From the NCBI GenBank assembly GCA_006176705.1, contig QRFJ01000747.1:248001-312000 (forward strand): a stretch of 64,000 nucleotides of DNA, written 5' to 3'. The stretch is from Cocos nucifera (lineage: Eukaryota; Streptophyta; Magnoliopsida; Arecales; Arecaceae). Positions 22,937 through 32,531 of this stretch are shown here, one piece after another (the stretch's first letter is position 1; each line of letters starts with the position of its first letter). The notes beneath the pieces were generated by a model that was not told where the DNA came from, searched no databases, and saw only the letters and a list, made by a program, of their open reading frames with translations. The position numbers and the translations under genes are program-made.

Positions 22937-24795
22937 TAGGGATGGCAACGGGTAGGGTTTGAGTTGGGTATTATACTGTCCATTCCCAAATTCAAACTTA
23001 ATATCCTATACCCAAATCCTACCCGATACCTGATCGGATAAAAAAAAAGATGCCCATCCCCATACCCAATGAGTTCGGGGATACCTATGGATAATCCATT
23101 TTTCCATATCCAACCCATACCTATTCATCCCCAAAAAAATAAACAACTAAAATAATTTTTAAATAAAGATGGAAGTGCATTATTTTTAAATAAAACAAGA
23201 TTATCTCTATTAGAACTTATTCAAAAAGATAAAAAATTTAAAATTATAATATTTTTAAGATATAAAAATATTGCCCAAGGATGGCTACCCAAGTGGAGGG
23301 TGAATTGGGTTTCTAAAAAATTTGGTCAATTTAAACTCTAATGCTAATATGTGCTTCTAATTAAAAGAACTTGAATACTTGTGGTGAATAAGCGAGGTGC
23401 AGCAGCAGAATTAGAAGTAACTAGATAATGCAAATATATAAAGCAAATAAAGAAAGCAAGAAAAGCAAAACTATAATATAAATACAGATTTTATATTAGT
23501 TCGATGCAACTCCACACCTACGTTCACTCTCCAAAAACTCCTTGAAAATTTTACTATAATCTTTAGATTACAGTACGTTTATTTTAACTCAGTATCACAA
23601 ACAAACCTAGTTGATTTTGTCGGACTCACCAACCACAATCCTGCACTAATAGTTTTCTTGGGTTCACTATCAACCCGATTGATTTTAACCTAGGAGCACC
23701 AGCCATAATTTTTACACTATCTAATTTTTGGCTTGGACCAACCTACACCCTATATTTCTTTTTTCTAAAGAAACTTGTAAAGAAACAAAAATATAAGTAT
23801 AAAATTCAGCATAAAAATTAAAAAAAAAAACTCTTTTTGAAGTTTGATGGAGAGACTGAAAGATGGCTCTTGAAGCTTTGTATTCTCTTCTTTAAAGACT
23901 GAAAGAAAGCTTGAATAAATAAGAATGATCATACTTTAAAGCTCTCTGAATTTGATGCACAAGGTCCTCTCTTTTCTCTCTTTTTATTTAGATATTCAAT
24001 GAATCTCACTATTTTAATGATTTCTACTTTCAGTCCACTTTATCTTACTTTTCAAATATTTTTCTAGCCTTTTATACTCTTTATAATAGATTAAAGATCA
24101 ATTCTAGCCATTGAAAGCCTTGAAATAGCCGTTGGAGTGAAAAAATGATCGATTGAAAAAGCTGCAAAAAACTAGCTATTACGATCACTGGATGAGCTCA
24201 GTTTTTTACTGGATCGGCTCAATCATAACTAGGTCGACTCAATTTATAGTTGAATTGGCTCAGTCCGCTAAATCTTGAAAAACTAGCTTTCTACACTTTT
24301 TATTTTTTGTTTCCACTGAGACTAGGTCGGCTCAGTCTTAGATTAGGTCACCCCAGTTTGTGTGTCATGCGTGCAAAAGACCATTTGTGACTCTTTCTTC
24401 TTTAAATTTTTTTGTAGGCTAGACTTGTCCCTTTTATCTTGATTTAATCTTCATTTTAACCTCTTAAAAGATGTATCCATTCTAAAATTTTTTCTCTAAA
24501 ATCTTGAGTGATGAATCTCCATTTGGATGAGTGAAAATATTTGAAGTTTGTGAGTTCTTGAAATTTACAACTATACATCCTCACAAATATCATTAGTAAT
24601 TTAATAATTTATACTCAAATATTTTTGTTATTATCAAAATCAAACTAGGATCAACAAAAAATATTAATTATCTTATTCTATAATAAAAAATATTAAGTAA
24701 AAAAAAGCTTGAGATACTAAAAGATAATGAGAATGAAAAAAATATAAATATAATTTAATAATTGATGAAACTAATATAATTATTGTATTAACTAT

Positions 24796-24856
<61 letters not shown>

Positions 24857-25050
24857 GGATATAGGTTTGGGTTTGGGTATTACCTATACTCATAGGTTCG
24901 GATCGAGGTCGGGTTCGGATTTGGATAAAAAATAGCACTACCCATACCCTACCTATATCCGTGCTATAGTTTTTGGAGTATCTCAACTCGTATAACATTT
25001 TTGATTACTGGATTTGGATAGGCATACCATCGGTCAGACGATTTGCCATC
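22937..25050. mobile_element. hAT-like non-autonomous DNA transposon
   Basis: The left end TAGGGATGGCAACGGG resembles the TAGGGGTGGCAAAC ends of plant hAT elements, and the right end ...GATTTGCCATC is its imperfect inverted counterpart. TTCAAAAC before and ATCAAAAC after agree at seven of eight bases, as for an 8-bp hAT target-site duplication. Removing the element restores the match of both flanks to the F-box downstream DNA. The interior has no transposase; both subterminal parts contain the GGGTT(T)GGGTATTAC/TACCCAAATCC words common in such elements. Confidence 0.6.
24803..24854. repeat. (AT)n microsatellite
   Basis: About 50 bases of uninterrupted AT inside the hAT-like element. A - strand frame reading Ile-Tyr repeats across it is an artefact. 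Confidence 0.9.
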
Positions 25051-25119
25051 ATCAAAACCACTGTAATGTGCAGTAATGTTGCCATTTTTTCTGATCTTTT
25101 GTTCCCACAAAGTTGAATG

Positions 25120-26110
25120 TGATGCGTGCGTGGGCGAGTGACTCCGAACAGAAAATTTCAGGATTGCGCGATTTTGGGAAAAATGGGCGTAACTTCCTCA
25201 ATACAGGTCGGATTGACCCGATTCCAAAAGTCACAGATCAAGGACTCGTAGATCTACAACTTTCGTGTTTTGAGTTTCCACAAATAAGCTCTGTGGAGTG
25301 AGCGATTCTGGGAGGAAGTGGACGAGGCACTGTGTTTGTGGGGATGGGATCGAGGATATGGAAGGTTTATCACCTGTAAAGGCACAAGAACTCGAGGATA
25401 TGGAAGGTTTATCACCTAAGCCTAAAGGCACAAGCCACCAGCCAAGGATAAAGGACCGAGATAGTTGCAGTTCACCACCAAGGCTTAAAGGAAATTCCAC
25501 CGGCCAAGGATAAAGAACTGTTTGATTCACCACCAACGACGTTGGATAAAGAATCGAGATAATAATTCAACTCACAAAGAGGAATTTTCATTCATTCAAC
25601 CAGTCTGATTACAAAATGAGAATATGTCTCATTATATAGATATTAGACTCAGAATTGAAAACAACATGGGAACTACCCAAACATTAAAGACTAAACAAAA
25701 CTGAAATAGCATTAAAGGTAGGAACTAGGGAAGCAATAAATGACATGGGGACTAGGAGTCTTATCTCTTCAGCCTTCAAAATTCGTCCACCAACAATAAT
25801 GCAATAAATGACATGGGGACTAGGAGTCTTATCTCTTCAGCCTTCAAAATTCGTCCACCAACAATAACTAGCAAATATCTACTTCCAAAGAGCATTAAAT
25901 CACTATGGAACTTATCCTGAATAACTCCCCTTTGATATATCATCGATCAGCAACGAATTTTGATATTGGTATCATCATTCCTTAACCCATCGAAGCAAGT
26001 TGTAACCGAAGTTAGTCTTGGCATGAATAAGTACCGATAGTGTTTGTTTTGCCGAAGGAATCTGCTCAGGACTTAAGGATTGATCAGTAGTCTCGGATGC
26101 TCCCGCATCA
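25120..26110 (-). repeat. 3' LTR of the CRM-type element (991 bp)
   Basis: About 103 bp longer than its partner because of two tandem duplications: a 42-bp one (units from 25351 and 25393) and a 68-bp one (25733-25800 and 25801-25868). It also encodes the last ~44 residues of pol (25975-26110). Over the first ~225 bp it differs from the other LTR by 13 substitutions, all transitions. Confidence 0.9.
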
Positions 26111-29100
26111 TTCCCCCCGGGTTGTTTGAGATTTGTCCTCAAATCTGACAAGTCATCATCCTCCAAGTAAGGAGAAAGATCACCTACATTAAAAGTTGCC
26201 GAAACTCCATATTCTCCAGGAAGATCAATCTTGTAAGCATTTTCGCCAATTCTCTCGAGAACTTCAAATGGACCGTCAGCTCTAGGCATAAGCTTATTCT
26301 TCCGCTGAGAAGGAAATCTTTCCTTCCTTAAGTGTAACCACACAAGATCACCTGGTTGGAAATGAGCCTTCCTCCGATGTTTATTAGCTTTCTTCCTATA
26401 AGACTCGTTAGCCTTCTCGATCTTGCTTCGAATCTGCTCATGGAGTTTTTTCATTGATTCAGCTCTCTCTTTGCCATCAAAGTTCACTTGTGAATTGGAT
26501 GGAATAGGAATTAAATCAATCGGTGTGAGCGGATTGATTCCATACACAACTTCGAAGGGTGATCGACCAGTAGTATAACTCGGTGATCGATTATAAGCGA
26601 ACTCAGCATGTGCAAGCTTCAAATCCCAATCTTTTAGAGATTTACTAACCATTCCTCGAAGTAACGTAGTGAGAGTGCGATTGGTTACTTCCGTTTGGCC
26701 ATCGGTTTGAGGATGACAAGTGGTGCTGAATAGAAGTCTGGTTCCAAGCATTCTCCATAAGGTCTTCCAGAAATAACTTAAAAACTTAGAATCACGATCA
26801 GATACAATGGTCTTTGGTACTCCATGAAGGCGAATGATCTCCTTGAAATAAAGATCAGCCACATGAGATGCATCATCCGTCTTGTGACATGGAATAAAAT
26901 GAGCCATTTTAGAAAACCGATCAACGACCACCATAATGGCATCTTTTCCCCTCTGAGTTCTTGGAAGAGCCACAATAAAATCTATGCTCACATCTTCCCA
27001 AGGCTGTAATGGTACTGGGAGGGGAGTATACAGCCCTTGATGGAAATGACTCTTTGCTCTTTGACAAGTTGCACACCTCAAGATGATAGCATGTACCTCT
27101 CCACTCATCTTTGGCCAATAAAAGTGCTCTTGAAGGATTTCAAGAGTTTTGTTCACGCCGAAGTGACCAGCCAAACCTCCACCATGTGCTTCTCGGATCA
27201 ACAATTCTCTAAATGAACTCTTCGGCACACATAATCGATTTCCCTTGAAAAGGAAGCCATTTTGGAGAGAATATGTACCTTGAATTCCATGTTTGCAACT
27301 ATCGATAATAGTAGAGAACTCCGGGTCTTCAGAATATAGTTCTTTCATGGATTGAAAACCAAGAATTCTAGAATCAAGAACAGCAAGCATACAGTATCTT
27401 CTTGATAAAGCATCCGCAACAACATTAGTATGGCCAGGTTTATACTTCGAAACGAAAGAAAAGGATTGAAGAAATTCTACCCATTTGGCATGCCTTGAGT
27501 TGAGCTTGCGTTGGCCACTAATAAACTTCAAAGCCTCATGATCAGAATGAAGTACAAACTGTTTAGGCCTCAAATAATGACTCCAATGATCAAGAGCTCT
27601 CACAATGGCGTAGAACTCCTTATCATAAGTTGAGTAGTTCTTCTTCGAATCAGTTAACTTTTCACTGAAATATGCCAATGGTCTTTGTTCTTGAACAAGA
27701 ACAGCTCCAATGCCAACTCCACTTGCATCACATTCAACTTCAAATACTTTATCAAAATTAGGAAGGGCAAGAACGGGGGACTCACATAGCTTCTGTTTGA
27801 TGAGTTCAAAAGCGTCATGAGCAGCTCCTGTCCATTCAAAAGAACCCTTCTTCATGCATTCAGTGATAGGGGCCATGATTGTACTGAAGTTCTTCACAAA
27901 ACGATGATAGAAAGAAGCAAGGCCATGAAAACTCCTTACATCGGTAATGGATTTCGGAACCGGCCAGGTTTTCATTGCATCCACCTTCAATTGATCAACG
28001 GAAATTCCATCTTTCGAAACCACATATCCAAGGAATATAATGCTGGAAGAGAAGAACTCACACTTCTCCGTTTTGGCATAAAGCTTCTGTTCTCTCAAGG
28101 CTTTAAAGACCTGTTTCAGATGAGAAATATGCTCCTCTTCGCTTCGACTATAAACAAGGATATCGTCAAAGTATACAACAACAAATCGACCAATAAAGGA
28201 ACGAAGAACCTCGTTCATAAGCCTCATGAAAGTACTTGGAGCATTAGAAAGTCCGAATGGCATAACCAACCATTCATATAAACCTCCCTTAGTCTTGAAA
28301 GCTGTTTTCCACTCATCTCCTTCCCGCATTCGGATCTGGTGATAGCCACTTCGCAAATCTATCTTCGAAAACACAGTAGAACCATATAATTCATCAAGCA
28401 TATCATCAAGTCTAGGTATAGGATACCTATACTTAATAGTGATGTTGTTGATGGCTCGGCTATCGACACACATTCTGAATGTTCCATCCTTCTTTGGTAC
28501 GAGTAGAGCCGGAACAGAACATGGGCTCATACTTTCTCGAACATATCCCTTGTCGATAAGTTCATTGACTTGTCTTTGCAACTCCTTTGTTTCCTCCGGG
28601 TTGCATCTATATGCTGCTTTGTTCGGTAGAGGGGCACCGGGCAGCAAGTCAATTTGGTGCTCAATACCTCTTATTGGAGGTAATCCAGATGGCAATTCTT
28701 CGGGGAACACATCTGCAAAGTCTCTTAACAAGGAATGCATTTTCGGATGTATAGGTCTCTCTTTCTCACTCTTTTTCTCAACCATAAGCAAAGCAAATAC
28801 ATTTTTCTGTTTGGTAATGGCTCTCTCAACCTGTGTTTTACTCAAGAAAAGATTTTCCTTACTAGTGTTTCCCTCCCCAGGTTGATTTCGATGTAGCATG
28901 CTCGGTTTCAAAGATTCAAGAGTAATGCATTTTCGTTCCTTGTGAAAAGAGTATGTGTTTTTATGCCCATCATGTACAGCCTTTCTATCATATTGCCAAG
29001 GTCTACCTAACAACAAGTGACAAGCATCCATGGGAATAACATCGCACAGAACTTCATCTCGATAATTCTTCCCAATGGAAAATGATATAAGGGCTCGTTT

Positions 29101-29319
29101 GGTTACCTTCACATCACTTCCTTTGCTAAGCCACTGAAGCTTGTAAGGTTGAGGATGTTTCGATGTTGGTAGCTTCAGTTTTTCAATCATGGTTGTCGAG
29201 GCGACATTGGTGCAGCTTCCTCCATCGATAATCATCGTACACACCTTCCCGTTAATAGTGCAACGGGTGTGGAAGATGTTCTCCCTTTGCTCATTTCTCT
29301 TCGGGAGATATCTCAGCAT
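25975..29319 (-). CDS. Ty3/gypsy pol polyprotein (protease, RT, RNase H, integrase)
   Basis: A 1114-codon frame without stops. Protease: IIDGGSCTN with the active-site Asp at residue ~32 (DGG instead of DSG, common in plant gypsy elements). Reverse transcriptase: VMPFGLSNAPSTF, then YFDDILVYS near residue 384. RNase H: ECDASGVGIGAVLV near 528. Integrase: H-H-C-C zinc finger at ~711-750 (HFGVNKT...CATCQRAK), catalytic Asp in SIDFIVALP (~778), Asp in IVSDRDSKF (~841) and Glu in QTDGQTEVTNR (~877). A GPF/Y-type module (DGPFEVLERIGENAYKI) precedes the C-terminus, which is encoded by the 3' LTR. The ATG at 29319 overlaps the end of gag by 29 bases in another frame, with a pol-frame stop 18 bases upstream of it. 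Pol would therefore need reinitiation or a frameshift in the short overlap. The frame may still be functional. Confidence 0.9.
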   Translation of the reverse strand: MLRYLPKRNEQRENIFHTRCTINGKVCTMIIDGGSCTNVASTTMIEKLKLPTSKHPQPYKLQWLSKGSDVKVTKRALISFSIGKNYRDEVLCDVIPMDACHLLLGRPWQYDRKAVHDGHKNTYSFHKERKCITLESLKPSMLHRNQPGEGNTSKENLFLSKTQVERAITKQKNVFALLMVEKKSEKERPIHPKMHSLLRDFADVFPEELPSGLPPIRGIEHQIDLLPGAPLPNKAAYRCNPEETKELQRQVNELIDKGYVRESMSPCSVPALLVPKKDGTFRMCVDSRAINNITIKYRYPIPRLDDMLDELYGSTVFSKIDLRSGYHQIRMREGDEWKTAFKTKGGLYEWLVMPFGLSNAPSTFMRLMNEVLRSFIGRFVVVYFDDILVYSRSEEEHISHLKQVFKALREQKLYAKTEKCEFFSSSIIFLGYVVSKDGISVDQLKVDAMKTWPVPKSITDVRSFHGLASFYHRFVKNFSTIMAPITECMKKGSFEWTGAAHDAFELIKQKLCESPVLALPNFDKVFEVECDASGVGIGAVLVQEQRPLAYFSEKLTDSKKNYSTYDKEFYAIVRALDHWSHYLRPKQFVLHSDHEALKFISGQRKLNSRHAKWVEFLQSFSFVSKYKPGHTNVVADALSRRYCMLAVLDSRILGFQSMKELYSEDPEFSTIIDSCKHGIQGTYSLQNGFLFKGNRLCVPKSSFRELLIREAHGGGLAGHFGVNKTLEILQEHFYWPKMSGEVHAIILRCATCQRAKSHFHQGLYTPLPVPLQPWEDVSIDFIVALPRTQRGKDAIMVVVDRFSKMAHFIPCHKTDDASHVADLYFKEIIRLHGVPKTIVSDRDSKFLSYFWKTLWRMLGTRLLFSTTCHPQTDGQTEVTNRTLTTLLRGMVSKSLKDWDLKLAHAEFAYNRSPSYTTGRSPFEVVYGINPLTPIDLIPIPSNSQVNFDGKERAESMKKLHEQIRSKIEKANESYRKKANKHRRKAHFQPGDLVWLHLRKERFPSQRKNKLMPRADGPFEVLERIGENAYKIDLPGEYGVSATFNVGDLSPYLEDDDLSDLRTNLKQPGGNDAGASETTDQSLSPEQIPSAKQTLSVLIHAKTNFGYNLLRWVKE
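26111..26121 (-). other. Polypurine tract inside the pol coding region
   Basis: CCCGGGGGGAA on the - strand directly abuts the TGATGCG start of the 3' LTR. It would prime plus-strand DNA. Here it also codes for the P-G-G-N part of the Pol C-terminus, so the tract is under both coding and replication constraint. Confidence 0.75.
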
Positions 29320-30484
29320 GTAATGCTCTCCGTATCACCAACAACTCGCCATCATCAGCTTTTTCAACGATATTCTCGGATTCTTTAGCTTCAGAATCAT
29401 TCTGGTCATGTTCATCGCTGGCCTCTTGAAGTTCCAAATCGATCTTCTCAATTTCTTGAAGAGTCATAACTCTCCGATTTGGACAATTAGCTTGCAAATG
29501 CCCATAGCCATGGCACTTAAAACACTTCCTTGTGTCACCATCAACTTTCTTGCTGGTTTCTTTGACGGGTTCCACCAACTTCTCTTTACCCTTAGCTTTC
29601 GACGAAACACCTTCATATTTGCTTGAGGAAGCACCCCTAAAGTAGGATGTCCCCTTCGAGGAGGTTCTGGAAGAAAACCTCTTGCTACTCTTTAGTTGTT
29701 TCTCAACCTTCATTGCTAGCTTGCAAACATCTTCGAAGGACCAATAAGGCTGAAGTTCAACCAAATCAGCAATTTCCTGATTCATGCCACCAAGGAATCG
29801 AGCGATGGTTTGCTCGGGAACTTCTGGAACTTCACACCTCATCATGAGTTGTTCGAACTCACGAATATATTCTTCAATACTCATCCCTTGTTGTCTTAGG
29901 GAATTCAACTTGAGAAACAGATCTTGCTTATAGGTATCGGGCAAGAACCTCTTCTTCATAAGTTTCTTGAGTTTATCCCAAGACTTGATTCGGCTTTTCC
30001 CTTCTCTAGCTCGCTGATGCTTTAAATTCTCCCACCATAGAGAAGCATATTTAGTAAGTTTCAGAACAGCGACCTTGCACCTCTTCTCATCCGAGTAGGA
30101 CTTGAAGTCAAAAACTCGTTCAATGGCATGGAGCCAATCAACAAAGTTGTCAGGATTGAGACTACCTTCGAACTCAGGTGCATCTGCTTTAATCTCACGG
30201 TCATTCTCATGGTGTCTTCTTCTTCTTCTCCGAACTCGGTGCTCAGAAGCACTAGAGTTGCCTCCAGTGGAATTAGAATCATCATTAGAATTGTGATGCG
30301 AATCTGAATTGTCATGGTGTCGCTGAACATCGGGACGCCTTGCTGGTTGCTCTTGTCTTGCCGGGTTCTCTAGGAGATTGAGAACTCGCTCCATTTGCCT
30401 TTGGAGATTCTCTATAGCACGATCTCGCCTTAGGTCGTGCGCTTGCTCCAAAGTCAAGCCTCGTGGAACTTGTTCGTCACCCAT
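29291..30484 (-). CDS. Ty3/gypsy gag protein
   Basis: A 397-codon frame starting 54 bases after the primer-binding site. Residues ~95-265 are a retrotransposon Gag (capsid-like) domain: FVDWLHAIERVFDF, then LWWENLKHQRA, MKKRFLPDTYKQDLFLKLNS and EEYIREFEQLMMRCEV. A nucleic-acid-binding zinc knuckle CFKCHGYGHLQANC (C-x2-C-x4-H-x4-C) lies at ~325-338, after a Ser/Lys-rich linker. The N-terminus is charged (DLRRDRAIENLQRQ). The acidic tail ends 29 bases into pol. No stops or obvious deletions. Confidence 0.9.
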   Translation of the reverse strand: MGDEQVPRGLTLEQAHDLRRDRAIENLQRQMERVLNLLENPARQEQPARRPDVQRHHDNSDSHHNSNDDSNSTGGNSSASEHRVRRRRRRHHENDREIKADAPEFEGSLNPDNFVDWLHAIERVFDFKSYSDEKRCKVAVLKLTKYASLWWENLKHQRAREGKSRIKSWDKLKKLMKKRFLPDTYKQDLFLKLNSLRQQGMSIEEYIREFEQLMMRCEVPEVPEQTIARFLGGMNQEIADLVELQPYWSFEDVCKLAMKVEKQLKSSKRFSSRTSSKGTSYFRGASSSKYEGVSSKAKGKEKLVEPVKETSKKVDGDTRKCFKCHGYGHLQANCPNRRVMTLQEIEKIDLELQEASDEHDQNDSEAKESENIVEKADDGELLVIRRALHAEISPEEK

Positions 30485-30538
30485 GATAAGTAGAAGATAA
30501 CATTACAAAGGAATCACTCAAGATAAGTTCAACCTTGA

Positions 30539-30550
30539 GCTCTGATACCA
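30539..30550 (-). other. Primer-binding site of the CRM-type element
   Basis: TGGTATCAGAGC on the - strand, three bases after the 5' LTR end (CGCATCA, then AGT). It complements initiator tRNA-Met. Confidence 0.85.
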
Positions 30551-30553
30551 ACT

Positions 30554-31441
30554 TGATGCGTGCGCGGGTGAGTGACTCCGAACAAAAAATTTTAGGATTG
30601 CATGATTTTGGGAAAATGGGCGTAACTTCCTCAATATGGGTCGGATTGATCCGATTCCAAAAGTCACAGATCAAGGACTCATAGATCTACAACTTTTGTG
30701 TTTTGAGTTTCCACAAATAAGCTCTATGGAGTGAGCGATTCTGGGAGGAAGTGGACGAGGCACTGTGTTTATGGGGATGTGAGTAACTCGAGGATATGGA
30801 AGGTTTATCACCTAAGCCTAAAGGCACAAGCCACCAGCCAAGGATAAAGGACCGAGATAGTTGCAGTTCACCACCAAGGCTTAAAGGAAATTCCACCGGC
30901 CAAGGATAAAGAACTGTTTGATTCACCACCAACGACGTTGGATAAAGAATCGAGATAATAATTCAACTCACAAAGAGGAATTTTCATTCATTCAACCAGT
31001 CTGATTACAAAATGAGAATATGTCTCATTATATAGATATTAGACTCAGAATTGAAAACAACATGGGAACTACCCAAACATTAAAGACTAACAAAACTGAA
31101 ATAGCATTAAAGGATCTAGGAACTAGGGAATGCAATAAATGACATGGGGACTAGGAGTCTTATCTCTTCAGCCTTCAAAATTCGTCCACCAACAATAACT
31201 AGCAAATATCTACTTCCAAAGAGCATTAAATCACTATGGAACTTATCCTGAATAACTCTCCTTTGATATATCATCGATCAGCAACGAATTTTGATATTGG
31301 TATCATCATTCCTTAACCCATCGAAGCAAGTTGTAACCGAAGTTAGTCTTGGCATGAATAAGTACCGATAGTGTTCGTTTTACCGAAGGAATCTGCTCAG
31401 GACTTAAGGATTGATCAGTAGTCTCGGATGCTCCCGCATCA
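30554..31441 (-). repeat. 5' LTR of the CRM-type element (888 bp)
   Basis: Ends TGATGCG...CGCATCA. It has neither of the two tandem duplications of the other LTR. The ~620 bp nearest 31441 differs from the partner by only three substitutions besides small indels, whereas the ~225 bp nearest 30554 differs by 13 transitions. Confidence 0.9.
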
Positions 31442-31683
31442 ACATGTCGGGCCAAACCCAGTTGTGGCCCTGCTCACCTAGACCGAAACCCAGAATAGCA
31501 TAGGACTCCCAATTCTCTTCTCTATTTCCTCTCAACAAAATTAGAATCCTAAGGCTGTCGAGATCCTAAGTCTTCTCTATAAAGCCTCCTCCCCCCTACC
31601 TTCTCTATATATATCATAAGAGATTGCAGCCAAATGATCTTCCTCTCATATGCATCACATGCATGGCTGCCAATTGAATGATG
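31442..31683. other. Unassigned DNA between CRM element and resumed duplicate
   Basis: Contains TCTATAAAGCCTCCTCCCCCC (TATA-like TATAAAG near 31577) and a (TA)n run. It has no match in the F-box downstream DNA and may be another LTR remnant. Confidence 0.35.
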
Positions 31684-32531
31684 TTTCCATTTCTCTTGTG
31701 CAAGAGTTATAATATATATATATATATACATGAGCATGGGATGTGTGGTGCACAAGTTCCGAAGTTTTAGAGTTGTGGGACTAAATGCTAGCAAATTTAG
31801 AATATGAAATTTATCTTAACCAATCACTGGGGAGAATGTTGAAAATGGAGACCAAATATGAGGAGCTTTATTTGTAATGTAGGTGACTCAAAAGCAAGAG
31901 AGAGGAGTTGTGTGAGAGGAAAGAGGCCCTAGATAATAGAGTCTTCAGACATGGATCCCATCCATGCGCCAAAATGACTCCTCACAAATCGGAACTCCAA
32001 GTTAGCATGATACTGTAACTAGATTCAAGCTTGATAAAATTACCTTCAAATTAGAAGACATGCTTGGTAAACATTGAAAGGAATATGCCCTCAAGCCAAT
32101 CGAAATTTTTATTTTGATGGATTATTCTTTATCTTTCAAACTCTAATATTTTTTTAAATAAATAAAATTATTTATTTCATCATATACTGTATCTTAATTA
32201 TTTATTTAAAATTATGATGAACCTCATAAATTAGAACCATAATTTTAGAGTTATGATGAGATCATACCAGTGAGATCTAAAATCTTAAAACTCTGATTTA
32301 AATATTCCTAATTGAAGGAACATTGAGTTGGATGTTAATATTTTTGGTAAGACTGACACATCCTAGTATGCTCAATGGAGAGGATGATTGATCTCACAAT
32401 CACTTGTGTGTGATACTAATACAAGAATATGGATGCTCATTAGAGAATGAGTTCACTGAATTGATCCAAGTCGAGAATTTCTAATGAAGTCTTATCTATA
32501 TATCAATAGATAGTTCTCATAGTGAAAGTAT
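31684..32531. repeat. Duplicate of F-box downstream DNA, part 2, with truncated LTR
   Basis: Matches ~4385-5225. It includes the pre-insertion flank, the AACAT target bases at 32070-32074 and the first ~457 bp of the 4769-family LTR from 32075, then stops abruptly after TTCTCATAGTGAAAGT. The identical host-LTR junction at two places shows copying of an already occupied locus rather than two independent insertions. Confidence 0.85.

Larger units (their letters stand above)
25120..31441 (-). mobile_element. Nearly intact Ty3/gypsy element, CRM (centromeric) chromovirus type
   Basis: The two LTRs, 25120-26110 (3') and 30554-31441 (5'), both have ends TGATGCG...CGCATCA. Reading the - strand: 5' LTR, tRNA-Met primer-binding site (30539-30550), gag (30484-29291), pol (29319-25975), a G-rich polypurine tract (26121-26111), 3' LTR. 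The TGATG...CATCA ends, the tRNA-Met primer site and a pol frame that continues into the 3' LTR are, as I recall, traits of the CRM clade that favours centromeres; an RT tree should confirm this. The flanking five bases are GAATG and ACATG, not a perfect duplication. It sits within the duplicated F-box downstream segment and is younger than it. Confidence 0.85.

Noticed and set aside
24792..24998. 68-codon frame with Ile-Tyr repeats
   Set aside because: Translation of the (AT)n microsatellite in the hAT-like element.
28439..28885. 148-codon + strand frame inside the CRM element
   Set aside because: Antisense shadow of pol; no independent domain and no start context.
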